From Conexibacter sp. CPCC 205762 (GTDB taxonomy: Bacteria; Actinomycetota; Thermoleophilia; Solirubrobacterales; Solirubrobacteraceae), in contig NZ_JAUTDN010000003.1 in NCBI RefSeq assembly GCF_030646155.1, positions 290,151 to 354,150 on the forward strand: a stretch of DNA of 64,000 bases. Direction: 5' to 3'. A model generated the notes under the pieces. That model was not told where the DNA came from and did not search any database. It saw only the letters and a list, made by a program, of their open reading frames with translations. Shown piece after piece: positions 24,324 to 32,648 of this stretch; positions within the stretch are counted from its first letter, which is position 1, and each line of letters opens with the position of its first letter. Both the position numbers and the translations under genes were made by a program.

Positions 24324-26912
24324 CTAGCGGCGCGCCTCGACGGTGAGGCGGATCGTGCGGGTGCTCGTCGCGCCGCCGCTGCGCGCGACCACCTTCACGG
24401 CGAGCGTCATGCGGCGGCCGTCGAGCCGCTTGACCGCCGCGCTCGGCAGGCGCACCGTGATCGTCGCCTTCGCGCCGGCCTTCAGCGTCTTCGGCGCCGT
24501 CACCGTGACGACGTGCCGCCTGCCGCCGAGCTTCACCGTCAGCCGCGCGGGGACGGCGATGCGGCAGGCCGCGCCGCCCGCCGGGCAGGCGACCGTCGCC
24601 AGCTTCGCGACCCGGGCGCGCGTCAGCGTCTGCACGCCGCGGACAGCCGAGATCGTCGCCTTCGCCGCGGCAGGTCTCGGCTGCGGCTGCGGGTCCGCTC
24701 TCGGCTGGGGCTGCGGGTCGGCTCTCGGCTGCGGCTGCGGCTGCGGGTCGGGCTTGACGCTGCGGTCGAGCACGACCGTCGTGTCGGCGCTGACGACGCT
24801 GCCCGACGCCGAGCGGTAGCGGGCGCGGACGGCGTACGACCCGTCCGCGTCGGGCAGCTCGATCGCCGCCTTGCGCGTTCTGCCCGCGAGCGGCACGCGC
24901 TCGATCAGCTCGTCGTCGGGGCCGAACAGCTCGACCTCGGCCGTCGCGTCGGCGACCGGCGCGATCGTGACGATCCGATCGACCCAGTCGGCCGGGCCCG
25001 CGACCGCCGGCGCGGCGCCCGGCACCAACGGCTGGAGCTGATCCTCGACCAGCAGCGCGTTGAAGACCGTGTAGCCGCTCAGCGGGACCATCTTGACCGT
25101 GTGGTCGCCGGGCGGCAGCTCGCCGGTGTTGAAGACCTCGACGCCGTCGACCCGCTCGGGGCCGACGAAGCTGACTCTGCCCGCGTCGACGCCGTCGACC
25201 TCGATCCGCGCCTCGCCGAGGTTGACGTCACGCGACGCGAGGAAGACGCCGCGCGTGCCGTGGAACGGGATCGTCACGCTGGCCGGCTGGTCGGGCGGGT
25301 GGTTGAGCAGGTGCGAGCCGCCGAGGTCGCCGGCGGCGCCGAACGTCAGCCACGAGCCGGTCGTGACGACCGTCGGATCGGTTGCCAGCACGGCGAAGTT
25401 CTCCGACCGCAGCGCCAGCTCGTAGAGGTGCCCGGTGCCGGTCGCGCTGCCGTCGCCGCCGTTGTCGAGCCCGATCCGCACGTTGCCGCACGGGGTCGCT
25501 CTGAACTCGACCAGCTCCGGGTGGCGGCGAGCGCCGTCGACCCAGCGCTCGGCGACCGTCGTGTTGGTGCAGGTGTCGTACGCGAACAGCCGCATCGGCT
25601 CCCCTCTGACGGCCACCTCCGCCGTCAGCCGGTAGGCGACCGCGTTGGCGCCCCAGTGCGTGTCGCCGAGGCCGATGCCCTGGTAGATCGCGCTGCGCGT
25701 GCCGGCGGCGCCGACGACTCTGGCGGCCCAGTCGCCGTCGGGCCGCTGCTCGACGACCGGGTCACCGATGCTGCTCCACCAGGCCGGCCCGTGCAGGCTG
25801 AAGTCCTGGTTCTGCAGTCTCAACGTCGACGACTGCCCGAAGTCGGTCTCGAGGTCCGCGATGCGGGCGCCGGCCATCGTCGAGTCGGTCGCGCCGACGT
25901 ACTCGTTGTCGGCGAAGCGGATCCGCGCCATCGGCGCCTGGTCGGCGACCTCGGCCGTCATCACGTCGTCGCACCAGCAGCCGACCGCCTCGGGCGCCTG
26001 CAGTCTGTTGTGGTGGACGTTGACGTCGCTGATCGCGACCTGGTTGACGTCGGGCGCCTGCGCGCCCCAGGCGATGATCGCGACGGCCTTGCAGCAGGCC
26101 GGCGAGACCTGCACGACGTTGTGGTCGATCTCGATGTCCTTCGACGGCTGCGGCTCGTCGCTCGACCACCAGCTGGTGCCGCGCGGATCTCTGTACGACG
26201 ACCAGACGTAGATGCCGTCGTCGCTGGAGATGATGTCGTTGCCCGTGACACGGATGTGCTGCGAGTTCTGGATGCTGAAGCCGTCGCTGCTGCCGTGGCC
26301 GGTGAGCGCGACGTGGGCGGTGACGCCCTCGACGAGGCCGTGTCTGGTCGAGTAGAGGGCCATGTTGTAGCCCATCGCGTCGGTGATCGTGATGTCGCGG
26401 ATCTCGTACCCGTCGACTCTGTAGAAGCCGACCGGCGAGATGTGGATCGTGTCCTGCTCGGTCAGCTCGCGCGTCATTCTGAGCGTGCCGTCGCCCTGGA
26501 TCTTCACGTCGGTGGAGTGCGTCGAGAAGAGCAACGGCTGGTTGGCGAGCCACATGTGATCCCACTGGGCGCGCGGGATCGCGCGGTCGTGCCCGCGCTC
26601 GACGGCTGGCGAGTAGTCGGCCGTGTCCTGGCTCTGCAGCAGCGTGCCGTCGAGCTGCACGGTCGTGCGGCTGCCGATTCTGAGCGATCCCGTCAGGAAC
26701 GTTCTGCCGCCCGGGATCACGACCGTGCCGCCACCGTCGGCGGCGACCGCGTCGAGCGCTCTCTGGATCGCCGCGCGATCGTTGGTCGTGCCGTTGCCGA
26801 CCGCGCCGTAGCCGGCCTGCGTGACGTCGATCGTGCTGCCGGCGGCCTGCGCCACCGCTGGAAAGGCGAACAGCGCGGCGAACAACGCCGCGAACAACCA
26901 CTTCGACCGCAT
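24324..26912 (-). CDS. Secreted right-handed beta-helix (GH28-like) protein with Pro-Gln linker
   Basis: An 862-residue exported paralogue of the 21513 product. MRSKWLFAALFAALFAFPAVAQA is a clean signal peptide, and GAAAGG-like SD (GAAAGG) precedes this ATG, so I prefer it to the 26942 start. The beta-helix (about 30-340) has GYGAVGNGTTNDRAAIQ, GHGSSDGFSIQNSQHIRV and SSDDGIYVWSS, followed by the GCWCDD motif, the YQGIGL/DTCTN module and the second sandwich module. A Pro-Gln-Arg-Asp tandem linker (about 730-755) leads to a C-terminal surface-type domain with one Cys pair (CPAGGAAC). It lies 30 bp downstream of the 26943 gene and is probably co-transcribed from the operator at 28886-28915. Confidence 0.8.
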   Translation of the reverse strand: MRSKWLFAALFAALFAFPAVAQAAGSTIDVTQAGYGAVGNGTTNDRAAIQRALDAVAADGGGTVVIPGGRTFLTGSLRIGSRTTVQLDGTLLQSQDTADYSPAVERGHDRAIPRAQWDHMWLANQPLLFSTHSTDVKIQGDGTLRMTRELTEQDTIHISPVGFYRVDGYEIRDITITDAMGYNMALYSTRHGLVEGVTAHVALTGHGSSDGFSIQNSQHIRVTGNDIISSDDGIYVWSSYRDPRGTSWWSSDEPQPSKDIEIDHNVVQVSPACCKAVAIIAWGAQAPDVNQVAISDVNVHHNRLQAPEAVGCWCDDVMTAEVADQAPMARIRFADNEYVGATDSTMAGARIADLETDFGQSSTLRLQNQDFSLHGPAWWSSIGDPVVEQRPDGDWAARVVGAAGTRSAIYQGIGLGDTHWGANAVAYRLTAEVAVRGEPMRLFAYDTCTNTTVAERWVDGARRHPELVEFRATPCGNVRIGLDNGGDGSATGTGHLYELALRSENFAVLATDPTVVTTGSWLTFGAAGDLGGSHLLNHPPDQPASVTIPFHGTRGVFLASRDVNLGEARIEVDGVDAGRVSFVGPERVDGVEVFNTGELPPGDHTVKMVPLSGYTVFNALLVEDQLQPLVPGAAPAVAGPADWVDRIVTIAPVADATAEVELFGPDDELIERVPLAGRTRKAAIELPDADGSYAVRARYRSASGSVVSADTTVVLDRSVKPDPQPQPQPRADPQPQPRADPQPQPRPAAAKATISAVRGVQTLTRARVAKLATVACPAGGAACRIAVPARLTVKLGGRRHVVTVTAPKTLKAGAKATITVRLPSAAVKRLDGRRMTLAVKVVARSGGATSTRTIRLTVEARR
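24670..24760 (-). repeat. Short tandem repeat encoding Pro-Gln linker
   Basis: Near-identical units reading CTCGGCTGCGGCTGCGGGTC on the plus strand encode repeated DPQPQPRA in the minus-strand protein. A length-variable linker is expected. Confidence 0.7.
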
Positions 26913-26942
26913 TCCGGCCTTTCGTGTAGAGGTGCGCTGCAC

Positions 26943-28871
26943 TCAGTAGCCGCTGACCGCGACCGAGTCGAGCGAGACGTAGTCGCCTGCGGACGACGAG
27001 CTGTGCGCGCCCTGCGCCTGCACTCTGATCGTGTGCCAGCCTCTCGTCAGCGTGCCGGTGCTCCAGACGCCGGTCGTCGCGTAGCTCGCTCTGTAGAAGT
27101 CGATCGTGCCTCTGGAGACGCCGTCGAGCCAGACGTTCGCCAGCCCCATGTTGGGGCCGGCCATGCTGCGCCAGGTCGCCGCGGTGCCGAAGAATCTGAC
27201 CGTCGCGGTCGCGCCCGCGGTCGACGCCGTCATGTGCGTGCCGAAGAAGTCAGCGGCGTCGGCGTACTCGTGCCAGCTGCCGCCCCAGGCGATCCGCGGG
27301 TCGCCGTCGTCGATCTGCGGGCCGTGCAGCTCGACGTCGTCGATGCGCGTCCAGCCTCTCGTGGAGCTGCCGGGGTCGATCCCGATGCGGTACTCCGAGC
27401 AGGCCGAGGTGGTGGTGAAGGGGAGGTCGTAGGTCGTCCACGTCGTCGGCGAGACGTAGACGGCGCCGACGGTCTCGCCGGTGCACTGGTTGAGCACGAA
27501 GATGCGGGCGACGTCGCCGCTCGTCTGGATTCTCGCGCGCACGCGATAGGCCGTTCTGGCCTGCAGCCCGGCTCCCTGGTAGAGGGCGGTATAGCCGTCA
27601 CCGTAGTTCTGGATGTAGCCGTACCATCTGCCCGACTGGCCGACGGCCGCGTCGTAGGCGCCGGCCTGGCCGGCTCTGCCGACCGTCACCCAGCTCGACG
27701 CCGCCGTTCGCTCGAAGTCGGGGTTGTTGAGCGACGGGTTGCCGGGATGGAAGGGCACGCCGAAGACGCTGCTGATGCGCGTTCTGATGAAGCCGTCGGT
27801 GCTGCCGCTGTAGGTGTTGCCGGAGAAGCGGATGTTCGTCATCTGCGACTGGTCGCTCTCCTGCGTCGTGTAGGCGCTGCCGCCGGGGCCGTTCCAGGGG
27901 TTGTCGCACCAGCACTTGACCGGCTCCCAGCCGATCGGCGTGATCAGCGTGTTGTTCTCGATCGTGATGTCGCGGACCTCGCCGTCGCGCGCGTCGGCGA
28001 CCGCCGAGGCCCACGGGATGAAGGCGATGCCGCCGCAGCAGTCGACGTTGATGACGTTGTTGCGGATGACGATCTCCTTCGTCGGCTCGGAGACGTCGCT
28101 TCTCCACCAGCTGGTCGAGCGCGGGTCGTTGTGGATCGAGCCGATCGCGATCCCGTCGTCGGTGACGCCGGGGCTGCCGTCGGTGTTCTGCATCACGTTG
28201 CGCTCGATCGCGACGCGCTGGGAGCTGATCAGCTCGATGCCGCCGACGGTCGACTTGTACGGCTCGTTGAGCGTCATGTCGTGCATCGAGCCGGAGTCGC
28301 TGAAGTAGATCCCGACGTAGGGGACGCCACCGCCCTTGAGGTGCAGCCCGGACAGCTCGAACCCGCTCGCCTGGAAGAGGCCGATCGCGTCCATCAGGAC
28401 CGTGTCCTCGAGTCTCGGCAGGTGTGTCATCTCGATCGTGCCGGCGCCGCTGACCTTCACGTTGCTGACATAGCCGCCGTAGATCAGCGGGGTGTTGCGG
28501 TAGAAGGTGTTGTTCCAGGGGATGTCCCCGGGGATCAGCTGGTCTCTGTACGGCGTGTAGTCGTAGTGCGCGACCGTCTGGCTCTGCTTCAGCGTCGCCC
28601 CTCTGGCGACGATCAGCTCGACGTTCGACTTCAGCCGCACGTTGCCCGACAGGTAGGTGTTCGGCGCCGGCAGCGTCACCGTTCCGCCGCCGGCGGCGTT
28701 GACCGCGTCGATCGCGCTCTGGATCGCGGCGCGGTCGTTGGTCACCCCGTCACCGGCGGCTCTGTACGGCGCCGCGGTGACGCTGACGTCCAGCGCGCTC
28801 GCCGCCGCCGGCAGCACGCCGGCGGCCGCGGCCGCCAGGCCCAGCACGAGTCCAAGCAGAATCCGACGCAT
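26943..28871 (-). CDS. Secreted right-handed beta-helix (GH28-like) protein, minimal form
   Basis: A 642-residue exported protein, the shortest of three paralogues. Signal peptide MRRILLGLVLGLAAAAAGVLPAAASA; then YRAAGDGVTNDRAAIQ, VGGIELISSQRVAIERN and TDDGIAIGSI in the beta-helix, DCCGGIAFIPWAS, the KCWCDNPWN motif, the ALYQGAGL/NQCTGE module and the terminal sandwich (GGSWHEY ... YVSLDSVAV). It stops where the others add linkers and extra domains, so it defines the shared core. The conserved operator motif overlaps its promoter (28886-28915). Export and fold point to polysaccharide hydrolysis or lysis; the substrate is unknown. Confidence 0.82.
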   Translation of the reverse strand: MRRILLGLVLGLAAAAAGVLPAAASALDVSVTAAPYRAAGDGVTNDRAAIQSAIDAVNAAGGGTVTLPAPNTYLSGNVRLKSNVELIVARGATLKQSQTVAHYDYTPYRDQLIPGDIPWNNTFYRNTPLIYGGYVSNVKVSGAGTIEMTHLPRLEDTVLMDAIGLFQASGFELSGLHLKGGGVPYVGIYFSDSGSMHDMTLNEPYKSTVGGIELISSQRVAIERNVMQNTDGSPGVTDDGIAIGSIHNDPRSTSWWRSDVSEPTKEIVIRNNVINVDCCGGIAFIPWASAVADARDGEVRDITIENNTLITPIGWEPVKCWCDNPWNGPGGSAYTTQESDQSQMTNIRFSGNTYSGSTDGFIRTRISSVFGVPFHPGNPSLNNPDFERTAASSWVTVGRAGQAGAYDAAVGQSGRWYGYIQNYGDGYTALYQGAGLQARTAYRVRARIQTSGDVARIFVLNQCTGETVGAVYVSPTTWTTYDLPFTTTSACSEYRIGIDPGSSTRGWTRIDDVELHGPQIDDGDPRIAWGGSWHEYADAADFFGTHMTASTAGATATVRFFGTAATWRSMAGPNMGLANVWLDGVSRGTIDFYRASYATTGVWSTGTLTRGWHTIRVQAQGAHSSSSAGDYVSLDSVAVSGY

Positions 28872-28885
28872 CCGGTTCCTCTCCC

Positions 28886-28915
28886 GTTAGCTAGATACTA
28901 AATGCTATAGCTAAC
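28886..28915. promoter_or_regulatory. GntR-type operator, site A
   Basis: CTATAG (28905-28910) with a left flank ACTAAA two bases away (28897-28902); on the minus strand this reads CTATAG, CA, TTTAGT. Outer 8-bp arms GTTAGCTA/TAGCTAAC make a 30-bp inverted repeat. It lies 15-44 bp upstream of the 28871 start. The rest of 28872-29048 holds no other feature I can name. Confidence 0.65.
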
Positions 28916-29048
28916 AGCAGTGAGCGCCGAACGCAAGCGCTGGCGGCACTTGACTCTGAATTACTCCGGATGCAAGCTTGAGTCACGACAAATTGCGGGC
29001 CCATTGAGGAGCCCGGAGCGCGCTGCCGCGGAGGTGGCGAGCGCTGTC

Positions 29049-30002
29049 TCAGGTCCGCGCGTAGCGCGCGGGGCAGCCCGGCAGCCGGCGCACGCGGCCC
29101 TGCGCGGACAGCGCTTCGAGGTGGCCGGCGAGCGGTTGCACGAGCGTGTCGCGCGCCGCCGCCGGCCAGCTCGCGAGCGCGGGGGCGGTCGCCGCGATCA
29201 GCTCGGCCAGCGTCGCCGGCTCGCCGCCGTCGAGCACGCGCAGCAGCGCCGCCTCGCAGCGGTCGGCGAAGGCGGCGCTCTCGCGCAGATAGGCCGCGAC
29301 CGCGGCGCCCTCCAGCGGCGGCAGGTGGGAGCAGAGCAGGCGCTGCGGCGCGATCTCCTGCAGCCGCGCGATCGTCTCGCGGTAGCCCGGCAGGAAGCGG
29401 TAGGTCGGCGCGAACGCCGGCTCGCCGCCGGCGCCGGGCGAGAAGCCGCCGAGCACCGCGTCGGCGGCGATCACCGTCGCGCTGGCGGGGTCGTGGACGA
29501 CGAGGTGGCCGGCCGTGTGGCCGGGTGCCGCGAGCAGCCCGACCGTCCACTCGCGGTCGATCCGGAGCGTGCCGTCGCCGGTCAGCGCGAGGTCTACGGC
29601 GCCGTCGTCGGCGTTCGCCCGCACCCACGCCGAGAACGCCTCCGGCTGGTCGATCCCGTGCTCGTCGCGGAACTCGCGGTAGCGCCGCTCCAGCAGCAGC
29701 TCGCTCGACTCGATCAGCAGCCGGTCGGCGGCGCCCGCGACGACCGTCGCGCGCGGCGCGAGCCGGCGGACGGCGCCGAGCCCGCCGGCGTGGTCGACGT
29801 CCGCGTGCGTGACGACGACCGCGCGCAGGCCGTCCCAGCCGATGCCGAGCCGCGCCAGCGCCGGCGCGATCGTGCGCTGCGGCGTCGTCGCCAGGCCCGT
29901 GTCGACGAGCACCGCGCCGTCCGCGCCGACCAGCAGGAAGACGCAGAGGAAGCGGCCGTCGTCGAGCCGTTCCTGCAGCCGCTCGATCCGGCCGCCGCTC
30001 AT
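29049..30002 (-). CDS. Metallo-beta-lactamase-fold hydrolase
   Basis: A 317-residue MBL-fold protein, last gene of the five-gene operon. Metal-site motifs are THADVDHAGG (H66, D70, H71; the second His of the usual HxHxDH is Asp68 here), APGHTAGH and IAADAVLGG, with a final His in LCSHLPPL. Such variants include lactonases, thioesterases and phosphodiesterases. ATG 30002 overlaps the stop of the upstream SDR gene by ATGA. In this pathway a lactonase opening a sugar- or hydroxyacid lactone made by the dehydrogenases would fit, but that is inference. Confidence 0.82.
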   Translation of the reverse strand: MSGGRIERLQERLDDGRFLCVFLLVGADGAVLVDTGLATTPQRTIAPALARLGIGWDGLRAVVVTHADVDHAGGLGAVRRLAPRATVVAGAADRLLIESSELLLERRYREFRDEHGIDQPEAFSAWVRANADDGAVDLALTGDGTLRIDREWTVGLLAAPGHTAGHLVVHDPASATVIAADAVLGGFSPGAGGEPAFAPTYRFLPGYRETIARLQEIAPQRLLCSHLPPLEGAAVAAYLRESAAFADRCEAALLRVLDGGEPATLAELIAATAPALASWPAAARDTLVQPLAGHLEALSAQGRVRRLPGCPARYART

Positions 30003-30781
30003 CTGAGTCCGTAGCGCCCGGCCAGCTCGGGATCGAGCGCCGGCGGCACGAGCGCCGTCGTCCAGCCGCCGTCGACGGCGATCGACTGCCCGGTCAGGAA
30101 CGACGCCTCGTCCGACAGCAGGAAGGCGGCGACCGCGGCGATCTCCGCGGGCTCGCCGATCCGCCGCAGCGGCGCCTGCCGCTCCAGCTGGGCGCGGCGC
30201 GCGGCGCCGTCGGGCGCCGTCTCGAAGCTGCGCTCCAGCGCCAGCGTCATGACGGCGCCGGGAGCGATCGCGTTGGCGCGGATCCCGTACGGGCCGTAGG
30301 AGCTCGCGACGTGGCGGGTGAGCGCGTCGATCGCGCCCTTGGAGGTGTCGTACGCGGCGTGGGCGACGGCGCCCGCGCGGCCGTGGATCGAGGAGACGTT
30401 GACGATCGCGCCCGGCCGCGCCGCGGCGGCGAAGGCGCGGACCGCCTCCGAGCAGCCCCAGTAGACGCCCTCGACGTTGACCGACAGCAGCCGCCGGACC
30501 TGCTCGGGATCGGGGTCGTGGAGCGTCCCCTGCGTCGTGACCCCGGCGTTGTTGACCCAGGCGCCGAGCGGCGCGAGCGCCGCTGCCGCCTGCGCCGCCG
30601 CGGCGAGATCGGCGCGGTCGCCGGCGTCGCCGGCGACGGTCGCCGCGAGGACGCCGTCGAGCGATGCGGCGAGCGTCTCGTCGCGCTCCAGCCCCACGAC
30701 GGCCCAGCCGTCATGCGCGAGGCGCTCCGCGATCGCGCGGCCGATGCCCGCTCCCGCTCCCGTGACGACGACGCTCTTCAT
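29999..30781 (-). CDS. Short-chain dehydrogenase/reductase (SDR)
   Basis: A 260-residue classical SDR: cofactor motif TGAGAGIG (7-14), structural NNAG, catalytic Ser in VNVSSIHG, and YDTSK for the Tyr-Lys pair. LERDE after the second strand ends in an acidic residue, favouring NAD+. The start is fixed by ATGA overlap (30778-30781) with the enolase-superfamily gene, and the stop overlaps the MBL gene. Likely oxidises a hydroxyl of a sugar acid or similar intermediate. Confidence 0.87.
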   Translation of the reverse strand: MKSVVVTGAGAGIGRAIAERLAHDGWAVVGLERDETLAASLDGVLAATVAGDAGDRADLAAAAQAAAALAPLGAWVNNAGVTTQGTLHDPDPEQVRRLLSVNVEGVYWGCSEAVRAFAAAARPGAIVNVSSIHGRAGAVAHAAYDTSKGAIDALTRHVASSYGPYGIRANAIAPGAVMTLALERSFETAPDGAARRAQLERQAPLRRIGEPAEIAAVAAFLLSDEASFLTGQSIAVDGGWTTALVPPALDPELAGRYGLR

Positions 30782-31902
30782 CGCACCAGCTCCCTGTCGA
30801 ACTCCAGCCCGAGGCCCGGCTCGCCCGGCGCCACCAGCCGCCCGTCGCGCAGCACGGCCGGGCGCGCGCTGAGGCGGTGGGCCGGATCGTATGGATTGCC
30901 GCCCGGCACCTCTTCGTCGAACAGCTCGACCCACGCCGGCCGCGCCTGCGCCGCCGCCAGCTGCACGCTGATCTCGGGATAGACGTGGAACGACAGCTCG
31001 ACGCCGGCCGCGGCCGTCCGTCGCAGCACGTCGAGCGCAGGCGTGACGCCGCCGAGCGCGAGCAGGTCGACGCGCAGCACGTCGACGGCGCCGGCCTCCA
31101 GCAGCGCGATGCAGGTGCGCGGGTCGGTCACCTCGTCGCCGGCGCCGATCGGGAAGCCGCTCTCGCGCCGCACGCGCGCGGTCCCGAGCGCGTCCTCGGG
31201 CACGAGCGGATCCTCCAGCCAGGCCAGCGGCGGCGTTCCCCACTGCGCCAGCTCCGCGAGCGCCGCGTCGGCGTCGCGCCAGACGAAGCCGCAGTCGACG
31301 ACCAGCTCGCAGCCGCTCGGCAGCCCGGCGACGATCCGCTCGATCAGCTCGCGCATCCGCGCCGGGTCGGGGTCGCGGCTGACCTTCACGCGCGCGAAGC
31401 CGCGCGCGGCGACGGCGAGGACCTCCGCGGCGATCTCCTCCGGGGTGCGGTCGGGCGTCGGATAGGCGGCGACCAGCAGCGCGGGCGCGCTGCCGTCCGC
31501 GGCCGGCGCCGCGTCGGCACGATCGTGTGCGAGCAGCTGCCACAGCGGCACTCCGGCGCGCTGGGCGCGGATGTCCCAGAGCGCGACGTCGGCCAGCGCG
31601 ATCGCGCGCAGCGCCAGGCCGGAGCGGGCGATCATCATGTTCGCGCGCTGCAGCTCGTCCCAGCGCCGCTCTACCGCGGCGGCGTCTCGCCCGACCAGGT
31701 GCGGCGTCACGAGCCGCTCCACCAGCGCCGCGACCGGCGCCTCGCGCGTGAGGCAGTAGGCGTGCCCGCGCAGACCGTCGGCGGTCGTGACCGTGACCGC
31801 CGCGTACTCGCGCGAGGCGACCTCGATCGGCCCGAGTCGCAGCGGCTGCGGCAGCGGCAGCCGCACCGTCGTGACGCGCACGTCACGGACGACGTCGCTC
31901 AT
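30778..31902 (-). CDS. Enolase-superfamily (mandelate racemase/muconate lactonising type) enzyme
   Basis: A 374-residue enolase-superfamily member with the N-terminal capping domain and a TIM-barrel catalytic domain. The three metal ligands are visible on successive strands: Asp in LVVDCGFVW, Glu in AWLEDPLVPED, and Asp/Glu in IGAGDEV. A candidate base lies in RVKVSRD (Lys of an R-x-K motif) and a His in SFHVYPEI, as in mandelate-racemase-group sugar-acid dehydratases. The reaction starts by abstracting the alpha-proton of a carboxylate. Overlaps both neighbours by ATGA (31899-31902 and 30778-30781). Dehydratase of a sugar acid is my best guess; racemase is possible. Confidence 0.85.
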   Translation of the reverse strand: MSDVVRDVRVTTVRLPLPQPLRLGPIEVASREYAAVTVTTADGLRGHAYCLTREAPVAALVERLVTPHLVGRDAAAVERRWDELQRANMMIARSGLALRAIALADVALWDIRAQRAGVPLWQLLAHDRADAAPAADGSAPALLVAAYPTPDRTPEEIAAEVLAVAARGFARVKVSRDPDPARMRELIERIVAGLPSGCELVVDCGFVWRDADAALAELAQWGTPPLAWLEDPLVPEDALGTARVRRESGFPIGAGDEVTDPRTCIALLEAGAVDVLRVDLLALGGVTPALDVLRRTAAAGVELSFHVYPEISVQLAAAQARPAWVELFDEEVPGGNPYDPAHRLSARPAVLRDGRLVAPGEPGLGLEFDRELVR

Positions 31903-32648
31903 CTGGGCGCTCCGACGACGCCGATCCCGAAGTCGGCGAGGAAGCCGCCGTCGACGTAGAGCACCTGGCCGGTGAGGTAGGAGGCGGCCGGCGAGGCGAG
32001 GAAGGCGATCACGCTCGCGATCTCGTCGGCGTCGGCGAGCCGCCGTGCGGGGATGCGCGCGAGCACCTCGTCGTTGTCGAGCGAGCCGGCCGCGAGCGCG
32101 GCCTGGTAGACGCCGCTGTCGACGTAGCCGGGACCGACGGCGTTGACGCGCACCCCGCGCGCCGCCCACTCGACCGCGGCCGTCTTCGTCAGCCCGACGA
32201 TCGCGGCCTTCGTCGCGCCGTAGGGCGCGCGGCCGGGCTGCCCGCGGTCGGCGGCGACCGAGGCGATGTTGACGATCGCGCCCGCGCCCTGCTCGAGCAT
32301 GATGCGACCGGCCGCCTGCGTGCCGTTGAACGCCCCGTTCAGGTTGACGTCGACGACCGTCCGCCACTGCTGCACCGTCAGCTGCTCCAGCGGCGCGCGG
32401 ATCGTGATGCCGGCGTTGTTGACCCACAGCCCGAGGCCGTCGTTGGCGACCGCGAAGGCGCGTGCGGCCGCTTCGAGCGCGGGCTGGTCGGTGACGTCGA
32501 CGAGCTGGTCCTCGATCCCGCTGTCCGGCTGCTCCGGGCCCGCGAGGTCGAACGAGGCGACCGTCCAGCCCTCCGCCGCCAGCCGCCGCGCGGTCGCCCG
32601 GCCGATCCCTCTGCTCGCCCCGGTGATGACTGCCGTTCTCGCGCTCAT
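31899..32648 (-). CDS. Short-chain dehydrogenase/reductase (SDR)
   Basis: A 249-residue classical SDR: TGASRGIG (9-16), NNAG, Ser in VNIASVAAD, YGATK active site, and a C terminus ending YLTGQVLYVDGGF as in many sugar and 3-ketoacyl reductases. An acidic residue (FDLAG) after strand 2 suggests NAD+. Joined to the ceramidase-like gene upstream (32645-32648) and the enolase-superfamily gene downstream by ATGA overlaps, so the proteins are made in step. Confidence 0.87.
   Translation of the reverse strand: MSARTAVITGASRGIGRATARRLAAEGWTVASFDLAGPEQPDSGIEDQLVDVTDQPALEAAARAFAVANDGLGLWVNNAGITIRAPLEQLTVQQWRTVVDVNLNGAFNGTQAAGRIMLEQGAGAIVNIASVAADRGQPGRAPYGATKAAIVGLTKTAAVEWAARGVRVNAVGPGYVDSGVYQAALAAGSLDNDEVLARIPARRLADADEIASVIAFLASPAASYLTGQVLYVDGGFLADFGIGVVGAPR

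Noticed and set aside
24670..24760. Possible CRISPR-like repeat array
   Set aside because: The repeats are short, contiguous and in frame, and encode a Pro-Gln linker; there are no spacers and no cas genes.
24513..28901. A 1462-residue plus-strand open frame
   Set aside because: It is antisense to two secreted beta-helix genes with clear signal peptides and shared domains. Its translation is an Arg/Asp/Val-rich shadow typical of high-GC antisense frames.
29999..31543. A single 514-residue fused enolase-SDR protein
   Set aside because: The upstream part of that frame is out of frame with the enolase-superfamily gene and has no fold; the SDR begins at ATG 30781 in an ATGA overlap.
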